Source: Rhodospirillales bacterium
GTDB lineage: Bacteria > Pseudomonadota > Alphaproteobacteria > Acetobacterales > Acetobacteraceae
DNA: 7,178 nt
Assembly (NCBI GenBank): GCA_903644035.1
Contig: CAHJXG010000166.1
Location: 1-7,178 of the forward strand
Direction of reading: 5' to 3'
Part shown: one piece after another, positions 1 to 6,023 of the stretch
Layout: each line of letters starts with the position of its first letter
How positions within the stretch are numbered: the first letter of the stretch is position 1
Position numbers and translations under genes: made by a program
Notes under the pieces: model-generated
What the model was told of the DNA's origin: nothing
The model's database searches: none
What the model saw: only the letters and a program-made list of their open reading frames with translations

Positions 1-34
1 CCTCGGTTTCTGTCGTGCCCGCGCATCCATAACC

Positions 35-39
35 AAGGA
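35..39 (+). promoter_or_regulatory. Ribosome binding site of the SfnB-like gene
   Basis: AAGGA lies nine bases before the ATG at 49 and supports that start. No convincing promoter can be seen in the 48 bases available upstream. Confidence 0.55.
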
Positions 40-48
40 CCGGCCTGC

Positions 49-1257
49 ATGGACCTCGCCCCGCCCCACCCGCCCGCCGCCTGTCCCGTGCTCGCAACGG
101 ACCAGGAGGCGATTGCCGCCGCGCACCGCCTGGCCGCAGCCTATCGGCCCGGCGCCGCGGCCCGTGACCGCGACCGCGTGCTGCCCTACGCCGAGGTGGA
201 TCAGTATTCCGCCACCGGCCTCGGCGGCATCACCGTGCCGCGGGAGCATGGCGGCCCCGACCTGTCGGCGGCGACGCTTGCGGAGGTGACGGCGATTATC
301 TCCGCCGCCGACCCCTCGCTGGGCCAGATCCCGCAGAACCACCACGGCTTCCTGCGCCTGCTGCGCTACGAGCCGGACCCGGCCAAGGCGGCGCATTTCT
401 TCCGGCTGGCGCTGGAGGGCGCGCGCTTCGGCAACGCGCTGGCCGAGGCGACCGGCAAGACCACCCGCGACATCGCCGCCCGGATGCGCCGCGTGCCGGG
501 CGGCTGGCTGCTGGACGGCACGAAGCAGTACAGCACCGGCGCGCTGTTCGCGCATTACGTCCCCGTGCAGGCGCTGGACGAGGACGGCCTGGCCCGGCGC
601 GCCGTGGCCCCGCGGGACGCGCCGGGGCTTGCGGTCGTGGATGACTGGTCAAGCTTCGGCCAGCGCACCACCGCCAGCGGCACCGTCACGCTGGACGGCG
701 TGTTCGTGCCCGACAGCCACGTGATCGCGGCCTATTCGGCCTCCGCCACGCCGACGCTGTACGGCCCGGTGTCCCAGATCATCCAGGCGGCGATCGATCA
801 GGGCATCGCGCGCGGCACCATCACGGACACGATCGAGTTCGTCCGCACGCGGTCCCGTCCCTGGATCGACAGCGGGCAGGACCGGGCGGCGGACGATCCC
901 TACACCATCGCGGCCATCGGCGACCTGCAGGTGCGGCTGCACGCGGCCGACGCGATGCTGCGCCGGGCGGGCCTGGTGATCGACGAGGCGACGAGGGACG
1001 AAACTCCCGATGCGGTCGCCGCCGCCTCCATCGCGGTCGCGGAGGCCAAGGTGCTGACGACCGAGGCGGCGATCCTCGCCACCAACAAGCTGTTCGAGCT
1101 GGCCGGCACGCGCTCCACGCTCGCGGAGCACGGCCTGGACCGCCACTGGCGCAACGCCCGCGTGCATACCCTGCACGACCCGGTGCGCTGGAAGTTCCAC
1201 GCCATCGGCAACCACGCGCTGAACGGCGTCAGGCCGCCCGTTCACGCCTGGATTTGA
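49..1257 (+). CDS. sfnB: SfnB-family sulfur-acquisition oxidoreductase (acyl-CoA dehydrogenase superfamily)
   Basis: This 402-residue protein has the usual length and layout of the SfnB/DszC branch of flavin-dependent acyl-CoA dehydrogenase-fold enzymes. Visible marks, in order: an N-terminal helical domain with ITVPREHGGPDL (about 61-72); a middle beta domain with GWLLDGTKQYSTGALFAHY (152-170) and SSFGQRTTASGTVTLDGVFVP (201-221); and a C-terminal four-helix domain ending in HTLHDPVRWKFHAIGNHALNG (373-393). That ending is characteristic of SfnB/DszC-like proteins, not of true fatty acyl-CoA dehydrogenases. In the family, sfnB belongs to the sulfate-starvation genes of Pseudomonas that use dimethyl sulfone and related organosulfur; the exact reaction is poorly defined, and cytoplasmic, reduced-flavin-dependent oxidation is inferred. 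The ATG is supported by AAGGA nine bases upstream. The next gene is convergent, so the operon, if any, lies upstream outside the window. A related monooxygenase with another substrate is the main alternative. Confidence 0.85.
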   Translation: MDLAPPHPPAACPVLATDQEAIAAAHRLAAAYRPGAAARDRDRVLPYAEVDQYSATGLGGITVPREHGGPDLSAATLAEVTAIISAADPSLGQIPQNHHGFLRLLRYEPDPAKAAHFFRLALEGARFGNALAEATGKTTRDIAARMRRVPGGWLLDGTKQYSTGALFAHYVPVQALDEDGLARRAVAPRDAPGLAVVDDWSSFGQRTTASGTVTLDGVFVPDSHVIAAYSASATPTLYGPVSQIIQAAIDQGIARGTITDTIEFVRTRSRPWIDSGQDRAADDPYTIAAIGDLQVRLHAADAMLRRAGLVIDEATRDETPDAVAAASIAVAEAKVLTTEAAILATNKLFELAGTRSTLAEHGLDRHWRNARVHTLHDPVRWKFHAIGNHALNGVRPPVHAWI

Positions 1258-1417
1258 GGCGGTCCGACCCGGAGGCGCGGCGGGAACATCCACCCACGTA
1301 TCACCATCCACCGTCCCGGTGTCGACAGCCTTTGACCAACAATGCGGCAGCCCAGCGTGCAGCCGAGCCAACGCGGCCGGTGGCCGCCGAGAGAGGCCAA
1401 CGAGCAAGGCTGCCCAT
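1258..1417. other. Convergent intergenic spacer with one short GC hairpin
   Basis: This 160-base gap separates the 3' ends of the SfnB-like gene (+) and the substrate-binding protein gene (-). The only structure I see is GCGGCC-GGT-GGCCGC at 1373-1387, a perfect six-base-pair stem with a three-base loop. It has no T-run on either side, so a terminator role for the convergent pair is only a guess. No supported gene lies here. Confidence 0.4.
1373..1387. terminator. Possible short bidirectional stem-loop terminator
   Basis: GCGGCC and GGCCGC are perfect inverted repeats around a GGT loop. They lie 30 bases past the stop of the minus-strand substrate-binding protein gene and about 115 bases past the stop of the plus-strand gene. 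There is no U-tract, and in GC-rich DNA a six-base stem arises easily by chance. Confidence 0.25.
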
Positions 1418-2608
1418 TCAGGCGCAGGCCGGGTTGATCGCCAGGAACGCCTCCCCCGCCGTGACGCTGCCCACCGGAGCCAGGTAGTCCCAAGCGCCCG
1501 TGCTCTCCCCAGGCGCCTTGACGCGATACAGCGTCAGGTCACGCAGCACCCGCCCGTCCGCCCGCATGGTCGCGTCCGCGCCGAAATAGCCGACCGGCAT
1601 GGCCCGCATCGCCCGTCCGACCGCCAGCGCGTCCCGCGTGCCGGCCTGCGCCACCGCGCGCAGGAAATGCGTCGTGGCCGCATACACGTTGGCCTGGTTC
1701 TGTGTCGGCATCGCCTTGCGCTCCGCCATGAAGCGCTGGCCGAAGGCGCGGGCGGCCGGGTTCTGGTCCCAGTAGAAGCTGGTCGGGAAGCGCAGGCCCT
1801 GCGCCACGTCCAGCCCCAGCGCGTGGATGTCGGTCAGGTAGACCAGGAACCCGGCCAAGGTCTGCGGCCCGCCGGTCTGCATGCCGAACTCGGCCGCCTG
1901 CTTCAGCAGGTTCACCTGGTCGCCGCCGACGCTCGCCAGGCCGATCACCCGGGCGCCGGAGGTCTGCGCCTGGACGAGCTGCGAGGAGAAGTCGGTGTTG
2001 CCGATCGGGAACTTGGTGCCGCCCAGCACCTTGCCGCCGGCCGCCTCGATCACCCGGGCGGCTTCCGCCTGCAGCGCCTCGCCGAAGCTGAAGTTGACCG
2101 TGACGAAGTACCAGGTCTTGCCGCTCCCCTCGGTCAGCACCTTGGCCGTCCCGGCCGCCAAGGCGTGGGTGTCGTCCGCCCAATGGCTGCTCACCGGCGC
2201 GCAGGTCTTGGAGGTGAACTCGGTGACCGCGGCGCCGGTGATCAGCACCGTGCGGAGCTTGTCCCGCGCCACCTGCTGCACCGCGGCGGCGACCGGGGTG
2301 ACGGGAAGGTCGGTGATCGCGTCCACGCCGCCGTCATACCACTCGCGGGCGATGCTGCCGGCCACGTCCGGCTTGTTCTGGGTATCGGCGCGGATGACCT
2401 CGACCGGGTGTCCCAGCACCGTGCCGCCGAAGTCCTGCACCGCCATGCGCGCCGCCGCCACCGACCCGGCGCCCCCGCTGCTGGCGTAAGGGCCGGCCTC
2501 ATCCGTCAGCACGCCGATCCTGACCCGGCCCTCCTGCGCCCGCGCCCGCCCGGCCAGCAACGCGGCGCCGGCCAAGACGGCCCGGCGCCCAACTTTCCCT
2601 GAACCCAT
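1418..2608 (-). CDS. ABC transporter substrate-binding protein, branched-chain amino acid (LivK-like) type
   Basis: This 396-residue periplasmic binding protein is of the type I fold (Peripla_BP_6 class). Residues 1-25 form an export signal: a twin arginine (GRRAVLAGAALLAG, 7-20) leads into a hydrophobic stretch, with likely cleavage after ARA at 24. The RR pair makes a Tat route possible, but the Tat consensus is incomplete, so Sec is also possible. The mature protein begins EGRVRIGVLTDEAGPYASSG (26-45), the typical first strand and ligand loop. It continues through VEVIRADTQNKPDVA (69-83), a central GKTWYFVTVNFSFGEAL (163-179) and VIGLASVGGDQVNLLKQAAEFG (221-242). The family delivers amino acids or small organic acids to Liv-type permeases; the ligand cannot be read from sequence. 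The ATG at 2608 is chosen over upstream in-frame starts because it has a well-spaced GGAGA and puts the signal peptide at the N-terminus. No permease or ATPase gene lies beside it. Confidence 0.9.
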   Translation of the reverse strand: MGSGKVGRRAVLAGAALLAGRARAQEGRVRIGVLTDEAGPYASSGGAGSVAAARMAVQDFGGTVLGHPVEVIRADTQNKPDVAGSIAREWYDGGVDAITDLPVTPVAAAVQQVARDKLRTVLITGAAVTEFTSKTCAPVSSHWADDTHALAAGTAKVLTEGSGKTWYFVTVNFSFGEALQAEAARVIEAAGGKVLGGTKFPIGNTDFSSQLVQAQTSGARVIGLASVGGDQVNLLKQAAEFGMQTGGPQTLAGFLVYLTDIHALGLDVAQGLRFPTSFYWDQNPAARAFGQRFMAERKAMPTQNQANVYAATTHFLRAVAQAGTRDALAVGRAMRAMPVGYFGADATMRADGRVLRDLTLYRVKAPGESTGAWDYLAPVGSVTAGEAFLAINPACA

Positions 2609-2615
2609 CGATTCG

Positions 2616-2620
2616 TCTCC
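2616..2620 (-). promoter_or_regulatory. Ribosome binding site that fixes the start of the substrate-binding protein
   Basis: Read on the minus strand, GGAGA lies seven bases before the ATG at 2608. It decides against the longer frame that begins at 2683, whose extra 25 residues (rich in Cys, His and Arg) would sit in front of the signal peptide. Confidence 0.7.
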
Positions 2621-2706
2621 GTTTCGATGGCATTTTACCCATTCAGCATGGCGGGAACAGGGGCGAACCCGCGTCATCGGCATTCACCGAACCGAGCCCA
2701 CCCCAC

Positions 2707-3324
2707 TCAAGAACTTTGGATATGCGTCCGACCGAACCGGAAATGCTCCGAGCCGATCCGGCGCTCCTGCATCGCATACATCAAGATCACGGCCACCGCC
2801 CACACCAGCAACAACGCGCCGAGGTAGCTGACGAGGATCGGCCCGAGGTTGGACTGCCCATTCAGCTCTCGCGCGACACCCAGATAAGCAGCAGACATCC
2901 AGGACACCGCCGAGACCGCGCCCAGCAGCGTCGAGGCGATGGCGAGGCGATCGAACGCCGTCTCGAACAGCGGCTGCCCAATCCGGCGCCGCACCATGGG
3001 CATCACGATGCTGTGCAGCAGCACCGCGTTGAGCGTCAGGACCATGACGATGGCCAGTTTCGCCCAGAGCTTCTGGTTCATGATCGATGCCGGCGCGGCC
3101 AGCGCGTTGTCGGTTACCAGGAGCGCCCCGGTGATCCAGATCAGCACCAGCCCGGCGCAGACGGCCCGCGACAACTCGATCAGCTGTCCGGCCGCCTTCT
3201 GGCTGACCACCCCGAACGCCAGCCTCCTGAGCACGATCCAATCCGCGAGAAAGGCGCTGCCAAGGCCCAACGCCAGCGCCAGGACATGGCCGAGAACAAG
3301 GATGGTATGAAAGTGGTAGACCAC
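2707..3324 (-). CDS. Small polytopic inner-membrane protein, five predicted helices, function unknown
   Basis: This 205-residue protein is dominated by hydrophobic segments at about 7-32, 54-72, 86-110, 126-150 and 162-184, giving roughly five transmembrane helices. Basic residues follow several of them (LRR at 32-34, VRRR at 111-114, ERR at 187-189), fitting cytoplasmic loops. Helix 1 carries a His (LGHVLALALG, 11-20). Helix 3 carries another (LNAVLLHSIVMP, 98-109), after NQKLWAKL. The layout recalls the DUF2214/CopD-like helical bundle proteins, some of which have conserved intramembrane His, but I cannot assign a family with confidence. No ATG occurs in frame before residue 82, so the start is taken as GTG at 3324, just ahead of helix 1, with GGGGGG five bases upstream. 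The same frame stays open further upstream into the neighbouring gene; that extension is Arg/Gly/Pro-rich and looks like antisense noise. It is downstream of the repeat-protein gene on the same strand, but a stem-loop lies between them. Confidence 0.75.
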   Translation of the reverse strand: MVYHFHTILVLGHVLALALGLGSAFLADWIVLRRLAFGVVSQKAAGQLIELSRAVCAGLVLIWITGALLVTDNALAAPASIMNQKLWAKLAIVMVLTLNAVLLHSIVMPMVRRRIGQPLFETAFDRLAIASTLLGAVSAVSWMSAAYLGVARELNGQSNLGPILVSYLGALLLVWAVAVILMYAMQERRIGSEHFRFGRTHIQSS

Positions 3325-3329
3325 GGGCG

Positions 3330-3335
3330 CCCCCC
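3330..3335 (-). promoter_or_regulatory. Weak G-rich ribosome binding site before the GTG start
   Basis: On the minus strand, GGGGGG lies five bases before the GTG at 3324. It is not a clean Shine-Dalgarno sequence, but it is the only purine-rich run close to the first helix of the membrane protein, so it helps place the start. Confidence 0.35.
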
Positions 3336-3374
3336 GAAGTGATCGGTTTTGAGTATGGAACGGCTTGCCTGCTC

Positions 3375-3410
3375 CCCCTCGACCCGGCAATCGGCGCCGG
3401 GTCGAAGGGG
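3375..3410 (-). terminator. Strong stem-loop just after the repeat-protein gene
   Basis: CCCC-TCGACCCGGC (3375-3388) pairs with GCCGGGTCGA-A-GGGG (3396-3410). This gives 14 base pairs with one bulged A (3406) and a seven-base loop. It begins 15 bases past the stop codon of the minus-strand repeat protein and before the start of the membrane-protein gene. Position and stability suit a transcription terminator or a 3'-end-protecting hairpin. There is no T-run after it on the minus strand, so it is not a textbook intrinsic terminator; it could attenuate read-through into the membrane-protein gene. Confidence 0.65.
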
Positions 3411-3425
3411 CGATGGACCAGGGCG

Positions 3426-5666
3426 TCAGACGGCGAAAGCGGTCCGGCCCTGCGCCTGGCCCGTCGTGACGAAGTTCGTCAGCGGATCGGTCCCGCTGCC
3501 TTGCACGTCCGCGTAGGCGGCCAGATACTTGCCGGTCGAGAAGGCGGCCGAGGGATCGCGCCCCTCCTTCCAGCCGAAGGTCTCGTAGTGCTTCAACGGG
3601 TTGACGCCCGCCGCTTGGACATCCGCGTTGTGGGCGAGGTAGTACTTGGTGTCGAAGTACGCATCGGGGTTCAGGCCCCGGCGCCATCCCGCCTGGTCGT
3701 AGCTGGCGGTGGCGTCGGCGGCGGCCGGCACGATGGTCGCGAACTGCGCGTAGTAGTACGCCCGGTTCACCAGCGGGTCCGGGGCGCCCGTCGCCTGCGG
3801 CTCATTGATGAACGTCATCCGCCCCTCGGCCCGGCCATACGCCAGGTAGTGCACCAGCGGGTTCATCTTGGCCGCGGCCACGTCAGGGTTGTTCGCCAGA
3901 TACTTGTCGTCGCTGAACGCGAGCGACGGCTGGCGACCCTCGTCGACGCCATAGGCCTCGAAATGCGCCAGCGGATCGACCCCGGCGGCGGCGACGTCCG
4001 CATTGGCCTTGAGGTAGTAGGTCGTGTCGAAGAACTGGTCCGGGTTGTAGCCGAGCTTCCAGCCGACCCGGTGGTAGTTGGCGCTGGCATCCTCGCCCGA
4101 CGCGGCGACGTCCGGGTGCTGGGCCAGGTACCACGCCTTGTCCACGAGCGGGTCGGCCACGGCCGCGGGCGGCGTGGGCGGCGTGGGCGGCGTGACCGCG
4201 AAGGCGACACGGCCCTGGGCGCGACCGACCGTGAGGAACTGCTGCAGCGCATCGACGCCGGCCGCCTTCACGTCGGGATTGGCGTCCAGGTACTTGCTGA
4301 TGCTGAAGTTCGGCCCGGGATCACGCCCTTCCCGCCAGCCATAGTACTCGAAGTGCTCCAGCGGGTTGACCTTTGCCGCGGCCACGTCCGGGTTCTGCGT
4401 GAGATACGCCGTCGTGCTGAAGAAGGCGTTGGGGTCGCGGCCCTCCTTCCACCCATACGTCAGGTAATGCTGCAGCGGATCGACGCCCACGGCGGCGACG
4501 TCGGCGTTGTGCGCCAGGTAATACGCGGCATCGAAATCCGGCTGCGCGTTCAGCACGTGCGTCGTTTGCAGCACGGTGCCGCCGAGGTCGTCGGCGGCGA
4601 GGCTGAACTGGTCAACGCCGTAGGACGCCGGCCCGCCGGTGAGCTGGAAGCGGCCCATCAGCACGCCGCCCTGGCTGACCTGGAGCGCGCCGCCCAGGAA
4701 GCTGAGGGCGACGTCGCCGCCATAGGTCAGGCCTTGCAGGTCGATGCTGTCGCCCGCCTGGAAGTCCTGCAGCGTCGCGCTGGCGACGCCGCCGCCTTGG
4801 AACACGAGCTGCGCGGCCGGCCCCTTGAAGGCGACCGTGCCGGCGTATGCCGTCTGCGCCGCGAAGGCCAGCGTGCCGCCCGATTGCAGCGTCACGGTGC
4901 CGGGCTGGACGGCCTGGGCCAGGCTCGCCTGGATGTCCACGGTCAGCGTGCCCGCCACGTTGATCGCGCCGCCGTTGACCAGCACGCCGTTGCCGCCCAG
5001 CGTGACCTCCGTCTTCGCCGCCACGTCGAGCACGGCACCCTTGCCGAAGGTGACGGTCTCACCCACGCCGTCCAGGTCGGTGCCCAGGTTCAGGTAGCTC
5101 GCCGTGCGGTAGCCCGCGAGGAAGTCGATCGTGGCGTTGTCGAACTGCGCCGAGTTGCCGAAGGTGAGGGCCGAGCCGCCGACCCGGATCAGGCCCGGCG
5201 AGGTGCCGTCCTGGGCGACGAAGCTCGTGTTGTTCAGAAGCGTGAGCTGGCCGTAGTTCAGCAGCGTCAGCGCGCCGTAGTTGTAGGGCGTGGACAGGTC
5301 CAGCGTGCCCCGCACGCGCACGCCGTCCAGGGCGGCGTCGTCGTTGCGCATGACCACGCCGCCGTTCATCACGAGCGTCCCGCCCTTGAGCGCGCCCTGC
5401 AGCAGCAGCCGGCCGCTGTTCAGGTTGAGCGCCGTCCTGACCGCGAGGCCCTCCGTCGAGACGCCGAGCGTCGCCCCGGCCGCGTTCACGTTCACCGTAT
5501 CGACTGACGTCGCCGCCACCGTGCCGACCGCGACGGTGTAGTTGCCCGGCGCGTCAAGCGTCGCGCTGTCGTTCAAGGCGCCGGCGCCGCCGGGCACCAA
5601 TCCGGAGGACCAGTTTGCCCCGACGTACCAAGAGCCGTTCGCCGCCGTCCATTTCGCGTTCGCCAT
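3426..5666 (-). CDS. Repeat-rich surface/secreted protein: beta-solenoid head plus nine 38-residue repeats
   Basis: This 746-residue protein has two halves. Residues about 5-370 are Gly/Thr/Val/Leu-rich with regularly spaced beta strands. They open with KWTAANGSWYVGANWSSGLVP (5-25) and GNYTVAVG (41-48), a start typical of bacterial adhesin-like beta-strand repeat proteins. They end with ATLQDFQAGDSIDLQGL (297-313), resembling the 'F..GD.IDL.GL' element of exported repeat proteins. Residues 378-746 hold nine copies of a 38/39-residue motif (YYLxxNxDVxAAGVxPLxHY, then GWKEGRDP), in three triplets separated by Pro-rich linkers (492-506, 622-631). Similar repeats occur in alphaproteobacterial extracellular proteins and beside some glycosyltransferase domains; their role is not established. 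No hydrophobic N-terminal signal and no outer-membrane barrel are visible, so type I or another non-Sec export is an inference. The ATG at 5666 is preferred to an in-frame TTG at 5681; a GGGA lies nine bases upstream of it. No protease, glycosidase or transferase motif is recognised. Confidence 0.85.
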   Translation of the reverse strand: MANAKWTAANGSWYVGANWSSGLVPGGAGALNDSATLDAPGNYTVAVGTVAATSVDTVNVNAAGATLGVSTEGLAVRTALNLNSGRLLLQGALKGGTLVMNGGVVMRNDDAALDGVRVRGTLDLSTPYNYGALTLLNYGQLTLLNNTSFVAQDGTSPGLIRVGGSALTFGNSAQFDNATIDFLAGYRTASYLNLGTDLDGVGETVTFGKGAVLDVAAKTEVTLGGNGVLVNGGAINVAGTLTVDIQASLAQAVQPGTVTLQSGGTLAFAAQTAYAGTVAFKGPAAQLVFQGGGVASATLQDFQAGDSIDLQGLTYGGDVALSFLGGALQVSQGGVLMGRFQLTGGPASYGVDQFSLAADDLGGTVLQTTHVLNAQPDFDAAYYLAHNADVAAVGVDPLQHYLTYGWKEGRDPNAFFSTTAYLTQNPDVAAAKVNPLEHFEYYGWREGRDPGPNFSISKYLDANPDVKAAGVDALQQFLTVGRAQGRVAFAVTPPTPPTPPAAVADPLVDKAWYLAQHPDVAASGEDASANYHRVGWKLGYNPDQFFDTTYYLKANADVAAAGVDPLAHFEAYGVDEGRQPSLAFSDDKYLANNPDVAAAKMNPLVHYLAYGRAEGRMTFINEPQATGAPDPLVNRAYYYAQFATIVPAAADATASYDQAGWRRGLNPDAYFDTKYYLAHNADVQAAGVNPLKHYETFGWKEGRDPSAAFSTGKYLAAYADVQGSGTDPLTNFVTTGQAQGRTAFAV
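3429..3773 (-). repeat. Repeat triplet 3 (residues 632-746)
   Basis: Units: 632-670 (LVNRAYYYAQFATI...GWRRGLNPDAY, 39 residues, 'A' type and the most degenerate), 671-708 (FDTKYYLAHNADV...GWKEGRDPSAA, 'B' type) and 709-746 (FSTGKYLAAYADV...GQAQGRTAFAV, 'C' type). The last unit is also the C-terminus of the protein. Its FAV ending matches the end of triplet 1. Confidence 0.85.
3804..4148 (-). repeat. Repeat triplet 2 (residues 507-621)
   Basis: Units: 507-545 (LVDKAWYLAQHPDV...GWKLGYNPDQF, 39 residues, divergent 'A' type), 546-583 (FDTTYYLKANADV...GVDEGRQPSLA, canonical 'B' type) and 584-621 (FSDDKYLANNPDV...GRAEGRMTFIN, closing 'C' type). It is preceded by a Pro/Ala linker ending in ADP. Confidence 0.85.
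4167..4193 (-). repeat. Perfect 9-bp tandem repeat, three copies, encoding a TPP linker
   Basis: GGGCGGCGT occurs three times back to back on the plus strand (4167-4175, 4176-4184, 4185-4193). On the minus strand it encodes TPPTPPTPP, residues 492-500 of the repeat protein. Because the unit is nine bases, copy-number change would lengthen or shorten the proline linker without a frameshift. Confidence 0.9.
4194..4535 (-). repeat. Repeat triplet 1 (residues 378-491)
   Basis: Three 38-residue units: 378-415 (FDAAYYLAHNADV...GWKEGRDPNAF), 416-453 (FSTTAYLTQNPDV...GWREGRDPGPN) and 454-491 (FSISKYLDANPDV...GRAQGRVAFAV). The first two are canonical. The third replaces GWxEGRDP with GRAQGR and ends in FAV, closing the triplet. 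Confidence 0.85.
4557..5654 (-). other. Region encoding the N-terminal beta-solenoid-like domain
   Basis: This encodes residues 5-370 of the repeat protein. The translation is a run of short strands separated by Asn/Gly turns (for example LNLNSGRLLLQGALKGGTLV 80-99, ALTLLNYGQLTLLNNTSFV 132-150, VTLGGNGVLVNGGAINVAGT 221-240). These repeat approximately every 20-25 residues without strict conservation. This is the pattern of parallel beta-helix passengers such as adhesins. The domain boundary is set by the last strand before QPDFDAAYYL. Confidence 0.6.
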
Positions 5667-6023
5667 TGCCGCACATCCCAAAATATCTTGACGGCATAAT
5701 GACTATGAAATCGAAACAAAACGAGAGGCAGCGCGGGACTAGACCGTATTTGGTTAACGAAGTTTTTCTAGGTAGACAGTAGTATTCAGGGCATAGGCAT
5801 TATTGTTCATAAGAAGAGCAAACGCTGAGCTTGGAAATGCCGGTTTCATGCGTCTGAACCGAGCCGATCCCCGTCGGGCCGCCCGATCCCGGACCCGCCA
5901 TGAACCCTGCCCTGCACCTTTGGGTTCAGCACCCGCGCGTCCGAACCAAGCGTTTGTAATTCGCACGCGGCCGCGCACATGATCGTCCAGGGATCGGAAC
6001 TTCTGCCCAAAGGAAGCCAAGCC
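5667..6023. other. Divergent intergenic region with an AT-rich island
   Basis: This 357-base gap separates the starts of the repeat-protein gene (-) and the large acyl-CoA dehydrogenase gene (+), so both promoters should lie here. Bases 5681-5820 are about 40% GC by my count (56 of 140), in sharp contrast to the GC-rich genes on either side. I cannot place a convincing -35/-10 pair on either strand. The half nearer the plus-strand gene (about 5860-6000) returns to high GC. No supported gene lies here. Confidence 0.6.
6011..6016 (+). promoter_or_regulatory. Ribosome binding site of the large acyl-CoA dehydrogenase
   Basis: AGGAAG lies seven bases before the ATG at 6024 and fixes that start, which also gives the family's usual N-terminus (MAYNAPLRDMRFVL). 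Confidence 0.75.

Noticed and set aside
1319..2602. 427-codon plus-strand open frame over the substrate-binding protein
   Set aside because: Arg/His/Gly/Ala-rich low-information translation with no recognisable motif, fully antisense to a convincing family member.
2651..2672. GCGGG...CCCGC inverted repeat after the membrane-protein gene as a terminator
   Set aside because: Only five base pairs with a 12-base loop and no T-run; such pairs are common by chance at this GC content.
3325..3687. N-terminal extension of the membrane protein to an ATG at 3687
   Set aside because: The extra 121 residues are Arg/Gly/Pro-rich noise overlapping the 3' end of the repeat-protein gene and the stem-loop. 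The GTG at 3324 places helix 1 at the N-terminus.
3429..4535. CRISPR-like array or DNA-level direct repeats
   Set aside because: The periodicity of about 114 bases is the coding of protein repeats; the copies differ at many synonymous sites and there are no unique spacers.
3339..5507. 722-codon open frame on the plus strand, antisense to the repeat-protein gene
   Set aside because: Its translation is Arg/Val/Gly/His-rich and recurs with the same period as the repeats on the other strand, as expected for a mirror of a GC-rich repetitive gene. The minus-strand reading gives clear protein motifs.
5688..5716. TTGACG on the plus strand as a -35 box
   Set aside because: The bases 17 positions downstream are TCGAAA, not a -10 box, and the position is over 300 bases from the plus-strand gene.
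5754..5810. 18-residue leader peptide (starting MNNNAYALNTT) in the AT-rich island, minus strand
   Set aside because: It has a start and stop, but the bases before the ATG are pyrimidine-rich (CTCTTCTT) with no Shine-Dalgarno sequence, and there is no attenuator structure after it.
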